From: DASXTB01 sp036505615 | GTDB lineage: Bacteria; Acidobacteriota; UBA6911; JACQSX01 | Assembly: GCA_036505615.1 (NCBI GenBank) | Contig: DASXTB010000211.1 | Span: forward strand, 1-5,948 | Direction of reading: 5' to 3' | Length of the DNA stretch: 5,948 bases | Part shown: positions 1 through 4,806 of the stretch, piece by piece | How positions within the stretch are numbered: the stretch's first letter is position 1 | Layout of the letters: each line of letters starts with the position of its first letter | Made by a program: the position numbers and the translations under genes | Notes under the pieces: generated by a model | Told to the model about the DNA's origin: nothing | The model's database searches: none | The model's input: the letters and a program-made list of their open reading frames with translations, nothing else

Positions 1-2
1 GA

Positions 3-317
3 AGAGCGGCGGAGACTGAGGAATCAGGCGCGTGGGTAGACTTCAGAACGCGCGCGGGGTTAGACAGCCAGCGTAGCTCAATACTTCCTGTGTTCAGTGT
101 AGGCTGCTCGAATGTACAGTCAAGCAGAATTATAAAATTGAGCCTGGATAGTTCGATGATTCCAGAGGTGTCACAGGAGCCAATTGTTCGAAAGGAGAGA
201 AAACCAATTCACGGAGTCTCGACCGTCGAACGATTTGCCTCTCCGCAGGCCGATCGAACGTGTTCCCTTGAACGGAGAATCATCGGAGGCCAGCATGGGC
301 TGAAAAGATACGAATAG
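3..317 (+). CDS. Open frame entering from left edge, doubtful partial coding region
   Basis: This frame has no stop from the left edge to the TAG at 315-317, about 104 codons. It could be the C-terminal part of a gene that starts outside the window, or an open stretch by chance. An internal GTG at 90 has no ribosome binding site. The translation shows no motif I recognise; it is rich in Ser and Arg, without a clear hydrophobic core pattern or repeats. A competing reading is the first frame, where 1-39 would give a short charged tail (EERRRLRNQARG) ending at a TAG. Both cannot be judged without upstream sequence. I make no functional call. Confidence 0.2.
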   Translation, partial: RAAETEESGAWVDFRTRAGLDSQRSSILPVFSVGCSNVQSSRIIKLSLDSSMIPEVSQEPIVRKERKPIHGVSTVERFASPQADRTCSLERRIIGGQHGLKRYE

Positions 318-349
318 GAGTAATTCGCGCCTAAGGCAGCCGATCGCAG

Positions 350-369
350 ATTAATGGGATGCCATTAAT
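350..369. repeat. Inverted repeat ATTAATGG-gatg-CCATTAAT
   Basis: A perfect 8-bp stem (350-357 with 362-369) encloses a 4-base loop. It is AT-rich at the base and has no T-run on either side, so it is a weak terminator candidate. It could equally be an operator for a dimeric regulator. It begins 33 bases after the stop of the doubtful left-edge frame, which would fit the end of a transcript if that frame is real. Confidence 0.5.
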
Positions 370-719
370 TACTGCATCGCTATCACAACTTAATTGATTT
401 CGAGCGGGATCCCAGTTGTGGGAAGTGGCGCACCCCCATTTGTGCTAAAAGTCTGCGCAATGGATAGAACGAGTGGAATGAATAGAACCAATCGAACCAA
501 ATTAAGGCGTTGAAGTTCAAAGGAACGGGGAAACCAGTTTGCCAATCAAGCCGTTAGAAAAACAGCCCTGTTACGCTCTTAATCAGCGGGCCTTCACCAT
601 ATACTAATACCGAGCTGAGCCTTCGATTCTGAACGTCAAAGATTGTGCCACTACCTTAAAAGTCCCGTTGGGGACACCAGCACTTACGCGATTCCCCCAA
701 ATTCCTGTGACACTGGCGT

Positions 720-731
720 GACACGCGTGTC
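720..731. repeat. 12-bp perfect palindrome GACACGCGTGTC
   Basis: Positions 720-731 read the same on both strands. The left half is also part of a direct repeat of GTGACAC (707-713 and 718-724, spaced 11 bases, about one helical turn). Such phasing is typical of regulator binding sites, but no promoter elements are obvious here and the site is about 260 bases from the regulator gene. It directly precedes the two-block repeat. Confidence 0.35.
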
Positions 732-739
732 TGTGGAAA

Positions 740-842
740 GGGCCTCGGCTGTCTTCCGCTACGATGGGTTGTGAATAATTTCAGGGGTGGGGTCCTACCC
801 AGCTGACTACGCTACCTGTCCACAATTTACGCGGGGCACAAC
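740..842 (+). repeat. Two-block direct repeat, copy 1 (partner at 2631-2733)
   Basis: This segment aligns without gaps to 2631-2733 in the same orientation, offset 1891. The first block, 740-784, matches at about 41 of 45 positions. The second, 801-842, matches at about 38 of 42 and contains the shared word ACCTGTCCACAATTTA followed by GGGGCACAAC. Between them is a spacer of equal length whose sequence is almost wholly different. The pattern of conserved arms with a free spacer suggests a structured or protein-bound dispersed element rather than coding sequence. A mobile-element end is possible, since TGTCCACAATTT begins with TG and is followed by a G-run, but no transposase is present to support it. 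Confidence 0.7.
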
Positions 843-938
843 AAGCCCATCCAGTATCAACTGAACCACCGACTTACCGGTGCAATTTTCTGCTCCCTCA
901 TCGCCGGGGCTCGGTTCGTATTCGGTTCAGGACAAGAC

Positions 939-968
939 TTGAATTAATTCCAGGTCCAGTGGTAAATA
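939..968 (+). promoter_or_regulatory. Possible sigma-70 promoter of the Crp/Fnr gene
   Basis: TTGAAT (939-944) and TAAATA (963-968) are separated by 18 bases and lie 24 bases before the start codon at 992. Each hexamer resembles the vegetative consensus only partly, so this is a plausible rather than a firm assignment. The ribosome binding site GGAGG at 978-982 is 9 bases before the ATG and supports the chosen start. Confidence 0.35.
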
Positions 969-991
969 ATTTATAGCGGAGGCCATACCCT

Positions 992-1645
992 ATGGCTCAC
1001 GAGCTAACCCCGCGGTTCAATCTCACGACGTTTCTCGCCAAAGTCAACGGTGGGGAAAAAATTCTTCAGGCCAAAGAGAAACAAATCATCTTTTCGCAGG
1101 GAGATGCGGCGGACGCCGTCTTCTACATTCAGGAGGGCAAGATCAAGCTCACCGTACTCTCCGCCAAAGGCAAGGAAGCCGTCATCGCGATTCTGGAGCG
1201 CGGAGCTTTTTTTGGGGAATCCTGCCTCACCGGACAGATGGTGCGCGTGGCAACTGCAACCGCCCTGGACGTGTCCACCATCCTGCGCATTGGCAAGCCC
1301 ACTATGATCCGCACACTGCACGACGAGCCCACCTTCGCAGAGCGGTTCATCACCTATCTCCTCACGCGCAACCTTCGCATCGAATCGGACTTGGTGGATC
1401 AGCTCTTTAATTCCAGCGAGAAACGTCTGGCGCGGATGCTGCTACTGTTGGCCCACTTTGGGAAAGAAACCAAGGCAGAGCCGATCATTCCGAAGATCAG
1501 CCAGGAAACGCTCGCCAAAATGGTCGGCACAACGCGGCCGCGAATCAGTTTCTTTATGAATAAATTCAAGAAGCTCGGCTTCATTCATGACGACAACGGC
1601 TTGCATGTTCACGGTTCCCTCCTCAACATCGTCCTGCACGACTAG
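992..1645 (+). CDS. Crp/Fnr-family transcriptional regulator
   Basis: A 217-residue DNA-binding regulator of the cyclic-nucleotide-binding/winged-helix class, normal full length. Residues 10-105 form the sensory beta-roll: the strand motif GDAADAVFYIQEGKIKL (37-53) is typical, and the binding cassette reads FFGES (73-77) through R85. Residues 110-145 would be the dimer helix, and 170-198 (SQETLAKMVGTTRPRISFFM and following) the helix-turn-helix with its recognition helix around RPRIS. There is only one cysteine (C78), so an FNR-type iron-sulfur cluster is ruled out. R85 matches the phosphate-contacting arginine of CRP, but the next residue is Val rather than Ser, so cyclic-nucleotide binding is uncertain. 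Start supported by GGAGG at 978-982. It stands alone; a palindrome 61 bases after its stop may be its own or another regulator's target. Confidence 0.93.
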   Translation: MAHELTPRFNLTTFLAKVNGGEKILQAKEKQIIFSQGDAADAVFYIQEGKIKLTVLSAKGKEAVIAILERGAFFGESCLTGQMVRVATATALDVSTILRIGKPTMIRTLHDEPTFAERFITYLLTRNLRIESDLVDQLFNSSEKRLARMLLLLAHFGKETKAEPIIPKISQETLAKMVGTTRPRISFFMNKFKKLGFIHDDNGLHVHGSLLNIVLHD

Positions 1646-1706
1646 TTTCCCCTTTAAATAAAGCCAAGGGCAATGTCCGACGGCAACCTTTAACTATTCT
1701 TCACCA

Positions 1707-1724
1707 CTGTTCAATATTGAACAG
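1707..1724. promoter_or_regulatory. Perfect 18-bp palindrome, probable operator
   Basis: CTGTTCAATATTGAACAG is a perfect 18-bp palindrome with no spacer. It lies between the Crp/Fnr gene and the response regulator, 106 bases before the latter's ATG. Two-fold symmetric sites of 14-18 bp are the usual targets of dimeric regulators, including the Crp/Fnr family (general form TGT-GA-N6-TC-ACA or TTGAT-N4-ATCAA), but this one matches neither consensus exactly. Weak promoter-like hexamers (TTAACT at 1690, CAATAT at 1712) overlap it, which would suit a repressor or activator of the response regulator gene. The regulator that binds is unknown. Confidence 0.55.
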
Positions 1725-1769
1725 ACTCGAACGATCGTTGTTGTGTAAGCTTGCCTGGAATAGGCACGA

Positions 1770-1789
1770 TGGCCTTCCTGAGAAGGCCA
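1770..1789 (+). terminator. Hairpin TGGCCTTC-ctga-GAAGGCCA
   Basis: A perfect 8-bp GC-rich stem (1770-1777 with 1782-1789) with a 4-base loop. No T-run follows, so it is at best an imperfect intrinsic terminator for the upstream gene. It may instead be a leader hairpin in the response-regulator transcript, whose ATG lies 41 bases further on. If translation began at the upstream TTG (1717) the hairpin would be inside the gene, which is one reason to prefer the later start. Confidence 0.4.
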
Positions 1790-1830
1790 CATATGCTTGG
1801 ATCATTCAGGTAGACACCGGAGTATTTTCT

Positions 1831-2205
1831 ATGACCGATCAACGCCTCAAGGTGCTGGTGGTGGATGACGATGAGCATAGCAGGGAGCTGTTTTGCGAGA
1901 TATTAACATCTGCTGGCTACGTGGTCCGAGAGGCTTCGGATGGGCTAAACGCGATAAGTCACATGGAGGCTTCACGATTCGACGTCGTCCTGACCGACTT
2001 CTCCATGCCCGGAATGGATGGGCTGGATCTCCTGGTTGAAATCGGGAATCGCTGGCCGGAGAGTCGTGTGGTGGTGCACTCGAACATGTTGTCGCGAAGG
2101 GTATCGCGACTCGCCCGGCTTGAGGGGGCGTATGCCAGCCTCTCCAAGCCGCGCAAGGCTGCTCAGCTCCTCAAAACGATAGCGGCCGCCTCATCGGCCG
2201 CGTAA
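1831..2205 (+). CDS. Single-domain response regulator (receiver only)
   Basis: A 124-residue CheY-like receiver with no output domain. The acidic pocket is D12-D14 (VVDDDE), the phospho-acceptor is D56 in DVVLTDFSMPGMDG, the switch Ser is S84 (VVVHSNM) and the conserved Lys is K106 in SLSKP. All are present, so phosphotransfer should work. Output is probably by protein-protein contact or phosphorelay, and no histidine kinase is in the window. I chose ATG 1831 because GGAG at 1819-1822 sits 8 bases ahead and the domain begins immediately. A longer in-frame version from TTG 1717 would add 38 residues with no domain character and would cover a palindrome and a hairpin. The C-terminal tail is Ala/Ser-rich. 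Confidence 0.92.
   Translation: MTDQRLKVLVVDDDEHSRELFCEILTSAGYVVREASDGLNAISHMEASRFDVVLTDFSMPGMDGLDLLVEIGNRWPESRVVVHSNMLSRRVSRLARLEGAYASLSKPRKAAQLLKTIAAASSAA
2182..2201 (+). repeat. GC-rich hairpin at the end of the response regulator gene
   Basis: GCGGCCG (2182-2188) and CGGCCGC (2195-2201) form a perfect 7-bp GC-only stem with a 6-base loop. It ends just before the TAA at 2203-2205. There is no T-run after it. It encodes the Ala-rich C-terminus, so it may be a by-product of GC-rich Ala codons. It could also stabilise the 3' end of the transcript. Confidence 0.4.
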
Positions 2206-2267
2206 GCTCCCGCATCACGGAGCCACTTTGAGTTCTGGATTCGAAGGTGGACCCGATCGGTGGTGAG

Positions 2268-2362
2268 ATCTTGTCGGATAGACTTAACTCCAAGACCCAC
2301 TCCTAACGGTCTTTCATGCCTAACCGTAGGTTACGCGTCCACCATACCGTCGTCTTAGGGCT
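2268..2362 (+). repeat. Direct repeat, 5' part of the duplicated lipoprotein locus, copy 1
   Basis: Positions 2268-2362 align without gaps to 2763-2857 (offset 495) at about 86 of 95 positions, covering the leader and the first 16 codons of the lipoprotein gene. A second block, 2369-2393, matches 3161-3185 at 24 of 25 positions. The two blocks are adjacent here but about 300 bases apart in the full copy, so this is an internally deleted duplicate. Similarity may extend weakly a further 15-20 bases upstream. Confidence 0.85.
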
Positions 2363-2516
2363 AGAGCCGGCGCAGCGGATGAGCGTGGAGTCTATGCGAG
2401 TCGCATTCTTTCTCTTTGTGTCCTTCGTCTTCTTCCTGATCATTATCGGTCTGCTTGCATTGGGAAGCGTAATGAGTCCCGTCCGGTGGAATGAACGGTC
2501 GAAGCCAGCGAGTTGA
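2316..2516 (+). pseudogene. Internally deleted lipoprotein paralogue joined to a membrane-spanning tail
   Basis: This 66-codon frame is a chimera. Residues 1-16 (MPNRRLRVHHTVVLGL) match the N-terminus of the downstream lipoprotein, residues 18-26 (PAQRMSVES) match its residues 118-125 (LAQRMNVES), and about 99 codons between them are missing while the frame is kept. From residue 27 the sequence (MRVAFFLFVSFVFFLIIIGL) is unrelated to the lipoprotein and is a convincing transmembrane helix followed by a basic tail. The lipobox cysteine has been lost with the deletion. There is no Shine-Dalgarno motif before ATG 2316, and an in-frame stop at 2304-2306 blocks any longer start. An internal ATG at 2394 has GGAG only 3 bases ahead. 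It is most likely a relic, but a small membrane protein from ATG 2394 cannot be excluded. Confidence 0.6.
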
Positions 2517-2762
2517 GCGTGCGCTCGCGGACCTGTGTCCGCAATTCTCTTTGTTGAGCTTCTTGTCTACCTTCCGCGAGCGATCGGCGTCTCGCACAAG
2601 CACACTCGTTTGTGACTTTGGTGAGAGGGCGGGCCTCGGCTGCTTTCCACTACGATGGGTTTTGAATAATTTCAGTACGTTTCCTGTATCCAGCTGACTA
2701 AGCCACCTGTCCACAATTTAAGTGGGGCACAACGCTGAGCAATTTTGACCAGACCGGAGTCT
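2517..2762. other. Intergenic region before the lipoprotein gene
   Basis: No supported gene on either strand; overlapping minus-strand frames here have no ribosome binding site or recognisable domain. The stretch contains the second copy of the two-block repeat and then the upstream leader of the lipoprotein gene, with GGAG at 2756-2759. Positions 2517-2630 show no feature I can name. Confidence 0.5.
2631..2733 (+). repeat. Two-block direct repeat, copy 2 (partner at 740-842)
   Basis: Same orientation as copy 1 and gapless. Both arms are about 90% identical, while the spacer of about 16 bases between them (2676-2691) has diverged. It lies directly upstream of the intact lipoprotein gene, whereas copy 1 lies 149 bases upstream of the Crp/Fnr gene. 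The pair therefore brackets the Crp/Fnr gene, the response regulator and the truncated paralogue. Confidence 0.7.
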
Positions 2763-2857
2763 ATCTTGTCGGATAGAGTTAACTCCAAGACCCACTCTTA
2801 TTGGTCTTTCATGCCTAACGGTAGGTTAGGCGTCCATCATACCGTCATCTTCGGGCT
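2763..2857 (+). repeat. Direct repeat, 5' part of the duplicated lipoprotein locus, copy 2
   Basis: Gapless partner of 2268-2362, spanning 48 bases before ATG 2811 and the first 16 codons. Differences from copy 1 include the stop codon that copy 1 carries just upstream of its ATG (Tyr-Trp codons here). The retained leader similarity shows that the duplication included upstream sequence, not only the coding part. Confidence 0.85.
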
Positions 2858-3527
2858 TCTGTTTCTCTCAGCCTTGGCCATGCAAGGCTGCTTGGCCATT
2901 GTATGGCTGGGCGCGGTGGGGATTGATAGGACCCGGACCAGTGACATTGAGTTCCAGGCATTCGAGAACTCATGGGTAGTTACACCGCAAGAGCAGCAGC
3001 ACCTTGAATTGGTAAAAACTATCGCGGTGATGCCGTTCGCCGGAGATTCGGTGATGGCTGAGCGGTGGACTGCTGTGTTTCGAGAAATGACCGATCTTCG
3101 AGTGGTGAGCCCATCAAGCGTGGCCCGCTATGGGGTATCCCACCACGAGCAGGTAGGGCTGGCGCAGCGGATGAACGTGGAGTCTCAGGTGGACTGTGTG
3201 CTGATCGGGAGTGTGGTCGGTCAAGCGCCGCAGAAGAGTTTTGGGGGGTTGAAGGAGCGTTCATCGCAACGGTTATACCTGTATCTCGTGAATGATTCAG
3301 GAACTTTGATGTGGAAGACAGAGCTGCCCTATACAATTGTAACGGGGGCTAAGGATTTGGATGAGGGAATCGTGACGAAAGCTCTCCTGACTCATGTGAG
3401 AACACACGCGAATGAGCTAGGGTTCGCTGAACTGGTAGCGTTGAGCAAACGGACTGTCTCACGATCCCTGCATGACGCGTCCGACCGTCAAATGGCACGG
3501 CCTTTACCGGGGATCGAGCGTCCTTGA
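2811..3527 (+). CDS. Putative lipoprotein with CsgG/TolB-N-like domain
   Basis: A 238-residue probable envelope lipoprotein. From ATG 2811 the N-terminus is a short basic region (MPNGRLGVHH), a hydrophobic core (11-24) and a lipobox-like MQGC with C27 as the lipidation site. The rest would then be periplasmic, anchored to a membrane. KTIAVMPFAGDS (69-80), LRVVSPSSVARYGV (97-109) and VDCVLIGSVVG (127-137) follow the pattern of CsgG and TolB N-terminal-like domains: strand IAVxPF, helix, VVSPSxVxRY, VDxVLxGSV. LYLYLVNDSGTLMWKTEL (155-172) gives two further strands. I chose ATG 2811 because the signal peptide begins there; no good Shine-Dalgarno precedes it. TTG 2766 (GGAG at 2756-2759, 6 bases ahead) and TTG 2745 are in frame and would add 15 or 22 residues. 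The assembly role is inferred from fold resemblance only. A deleted copy lies just upstream. Confidence 0.72.
   Translation: MPNGRLGVHHTVIFGLLFLSALAMQGCLAIVWLGAVGIDRTRTSDIEFQAFENSWVVTPQEQQHLELVKTIAVMPFAGDSVMAERWTAVFREMTDLRVVSPSSVARYGVSHHEQVGLAQRMNVESQVDCVLIGSVVGQAPQKSFGGLKERSSQRLYLYLVNDSGTLMWKTELPYTIVTGAKDLDEGIVTKALLTHVRTHANELGFAELVALSKRTVSRSLHDASDRQMARPLPGIERP
2813..2831 (+). repeat. Hairpin over the start codon of the lipoprotein gene
   Basis: GCCTAAC (2813-2819) and GTTAGGC (2825-2831) form a perfect 7-bp stem with a 5-base loop. The stem begins at the G of ATG 2811-2813, so it would sequester the start codon if translation begins there. In the truncated paralogue the right arm reads GTTACGC, breaking one pair. 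Initiation control, or true initiation at the upstream TTG 2766, would both be consistent. Confidence 0.45.
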
Positions 3528-3709
3528 TGGTCATAGCAATTCTTCACGCCTACGCACTTTATGACCAGATCATCATCTATCCGCAGGCATACCCTTTGGT
3601 CTACTGCCCCACGTAATTGCCGGACAATTTTCGAACGTTGCTAGCCGTCAATCTGTTTTCTGCTGCAGGTGTTAGGCGATGACCGAAGCGCCTGCTCTAG
3701 CGATTCCTC

Positions 3710-3733
3710 GTGTGCGCCTCCCCCGGCGCACAC
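3710..3733. repeat. Strong hairpin GTGTGCGCC-tccccc-GGCGCACAC
   Basis: A perfect 9-bp stem (3710-3718 with 3725-3733) and a C-rich 6-base loop. No T-run follows on either strand, so it is not a typical intrinsic terminator. It lies about 180 bases after the lipoprotein stop, in the centre of the GC-rich block 3660-3840. It may be part of a small mobile or structured element. Confidence 0.5.
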
Positions 3734-4003
3734 CCAGCCCCGCCGCGACCAGAGACTCGCCTCTCGCTGATTGAAACTCTCGGCGCTGTTGCTGTGAAAA
3801 TTTATGATGGTATTCGCGCCTGCCGCCGGCACCTGCTGAAATGCTGCCTGTCAACTATCTGATTTAGGGACACTGGAGCGCTAGTTTTGGCAAGCTGGAA
3901 TTTCGGGTGTTTGAGGGCAGGTATGCTTGCAGGTATTATGGACAAATGACTTTGACACCTCGACTGCCTCACCAATTGCTCAAATCGGCTTCCCTTGAGC
4001 CTT

Positions 4004-4062
4004 CATCTGTGGAACCGCCCCCAAACGCGAGAACAAGGCGGGACCCTCCACCATCACAGATG
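4004..4062. repeat. Nested inverted repeat, possible structured RNA
   Basis: CATCTGTG (4004-4011) pairs perfectly with CACAGATG (4055-4062). Inside it CCGCC (4015-4019) pairs with GGCGG (4037-4041). The result is a 59-nt two-tier stem-loop about 150 bases before the MarR operator. It could be a leader structure or a small RNA, but no promoter is evident upstream. Confidence 0.3.
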
Positions 4063-4160
4063 CACTGAACCCCTGCAACTCGCTCCTGGAGCATGTTTCG
4101 TGACTTCAGAACGATCCGAAGGGAGGGGATTAAATAACGCCCTAATCGCTCCCGTACAAC

Positions 4161-4178
4161 CATTCCGGTCAGGGAATG
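4161..4178. repeat. Inverted repeat CATTCC-ggtcag-GGAATG
   Basis: A perfect 6-bp stem with a 6-base spacer, 24 bases before the TTGACA at 4202. Its position just upstream of the marR promoter makes an activator or second regulator site possible. The stem is short and could be chance. Confidence 0.25.
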
Positions 4179-4201
4179 ATGGACTTGCCAGGAAAAGTCA
4201 C

Positions 4202-4227
4202 TTGACAGCATGTAGTTGTATATGCAA
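4202..4227 (+). promoter_or_regulatory. marR promoter -35 and MarR-type operator, site 1
   Basis: A consensus -35 hexamer TTGACA is at 4202-4207. No good -10 is seen at 16-18 bases, which would fall around CAACAC (4225-4230). Immediately downstream, ATGTANNTGTATATGCAA (4210-4227) contains a near-perfect palindrome, GTTGTATATGCAAC (4215-4228), with one mismatched pair. The same 18-base motif appears inverted at 4733-4750. Its place between the promoter and the gene is what is expected of an autorepressor operator of the MarR family. Confidence 0.6.
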
Positions 4228-4239
4228 CACTACGCACCG

Positions 4240-4710
4240 ATGAATATGGAATCGAACCAAAAGAAACAAGATAAAGCTGTTATTGATCAGATAGGGTGTG
4301 AGTGTCTGTTGAGTCGTGCCCGCATACTCAATCGTGTTCTCACGAACATCTACGATGATGAATTACGCGAATTCGGTCTGAAAGCAACACAACTCAATCT
4401 CCTGGTGGTTGTGGCAAGGATCGGCCCCGTTCGGCGTATCGACATTGGCAAGCGCCTTCACCTCGATCCATCAACGCTGACCCGTAATCTCAAGATAATG
4501 CTGACCAATGGTTGGATAGAAGAGATTATAGATGGAGAAGACGGGCGAGGCTCGCCGTTGCAGGTTACGGTCAAAGGTCGTAATCTTCTGCATCAAATCG
4601 TTCCTTCATGGCGAAAGGCGCAGGATCGCACACAAAGGCTTATTGGGGATAATGGAGCGACACTCTTGCGAAAGCTCGTAGCAAACATGATCGGGATTCC
4701 GTCGAGGTAG
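4240..4710 (+). CDS. MarR-family winged-helix transcriptional regulator
   Basis: About 156 residues from ATG 4240, ordinary family length. The order fits MarR: N-terminal dimerisation helix containing CECLLSRARILNRVL, helix YDDELREFGLKATQLNLLVV, then the winged helix-turn-helix with recognition segment HLDPSTLTRNLKIM, wing IDGEDGRGSPLQVT, and C-terminal dimer helices. DPSTLTRNL and GEDGRG are strong family marks. The two cysteines in the CxC of the first helix invite a redox or thiol-sensing role, but this is inference. The start is uncertain: TTG 4216, ATG 4222, ATG 4240 and ATG 4246 are all in frame and none has a Shine-Dalgarno motif. I prefer 4240 because the first two lie within the operator. 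Flanking inverted operator copies suggest it represses itself and the downstream small gene plus tautomerase. Confidence 0.9.
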   Translation: MNMESNQKKQDKAVIDQIGCECLLSRARILNRVLTNIYDDELREFGLKATQLNLLVVVARIGPVRRIDIGKRLHLDPSTLTRNLKIMLTNGWIEEIIDGEDGRGSPLQVTVKGRNLLHQIVPSWRKAQDRTQRLIGDNGATLLRKLVANMIGIPSR

Positions 4711-4720
4711 GAGTGTTTTT

Positions 4721-4750
4721 TTGATCGTGTAATTGCATATACAGATACAT
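4721..4750 (+). promoter_or_regulatory. Promoter and MarR-type operator, site 2, for the tautomerase unit
   Basis: TTGCATATACAGATACAT (4733-4750) is the reverse complement of site 1 at 16 of 18 positions; the two differing bases are adjacent. A possible -35 TTGATC (4721-4726) follows a T-run (4716-4722), and 17 bases later GATACA (4744-4749) could be a weak -10. The operator would then cover the spacer and the -10. It lies 22 bases after the marR stop and 57 bases before the small gene, so the downstream pair probably has its own regulated promoter. Confidence 0.6.
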
Positions 4751-4806
4751 ACCATTCTGGAACTAGCCGCCCACCTTAACCTGAAACAGAATAGGAGGAC
4801 TCACAG

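Larger units (their letters stand above)
318..991. other. Long intergenic region upstream of the Crp/Fnr gene
   Basis: No reading frame with a plausible start, ribosome binding site and composition was found on either strand in these 674 bases. The stretch holds a perfect 8-bp-stem hairpin at 350-369, a 12-bp palindrome at 720-731, the first copy of a two-block repeat at 740-842, and the putative promoter and ribosome binding site of the regulator gene at 939-982. The segment 370-700 shows only short A-rich words such as repeated GAACCAA-like strings, and I see no gene remnant in it. Confidence 0.6.
3528..4201. other. Long non-coding stretch with several inverted repeats
   Basis: About 670 bases without a supported gene. 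Minus-strand frames at 3641-3854 have no ribosome binding site, and the two overlap in different frames without recognisable domains. Observed structures are a 9-bp GC-rich hairpin at 3710-3733, a weak outer inverted repeat GCAGGTG (3665-3671) / CACCTGC (3830-3836), a nested inverted repeat at 4004-4062, and a 6-bp stem at 4161-4178. The segment of about 3660-3840 is clearly more GC-rich than its flanks, which may indicate an inserted element or a decayed gene. Confidence 0.5.

Noticed and set aside
1004..1639. Several long open frames on the minus strand and an alternate plus frame inside the Crp/Fnr gene
   Set aside because: They overlap a clear Crp/Fnr coding sequence, have no ribosome binding sites and show no domain character.
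992..1645. FNR-type oxygen sensor
   Set aside because: Only one cysteine is present in the whole protein, so the four-cysteine cluster cannot form.
1717..1830. N-terminal extension of the response regulator from TTG 1717
   Set aside because: It would cover the 18-bp palindrome and a hairpin, has no ribosome binding site, and adds no domain; ATG 1831 has GGAG at 8 bases.
2813..2831. GCCTAAC...GTTAGGC as a possible attC site
   Set aside because: The arms are only 5 bases apart, far shorter than real attC sites, and they lie inside a coding start shared with the paralogue.
3671..3677. GTTAGGC, which resembles an integron attC core site
   Set aside because: No matching RYYYAAC partner occurs within about 130 bases upstream, and there is no integrase or cassette structure.
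3641..3854. Two overlapping minus-strand frames of about 60 codons
   Set aside because: They overlap each other in different frames, lack ribosome binding sites, and their composition reflects a GC-rich hairpin block.
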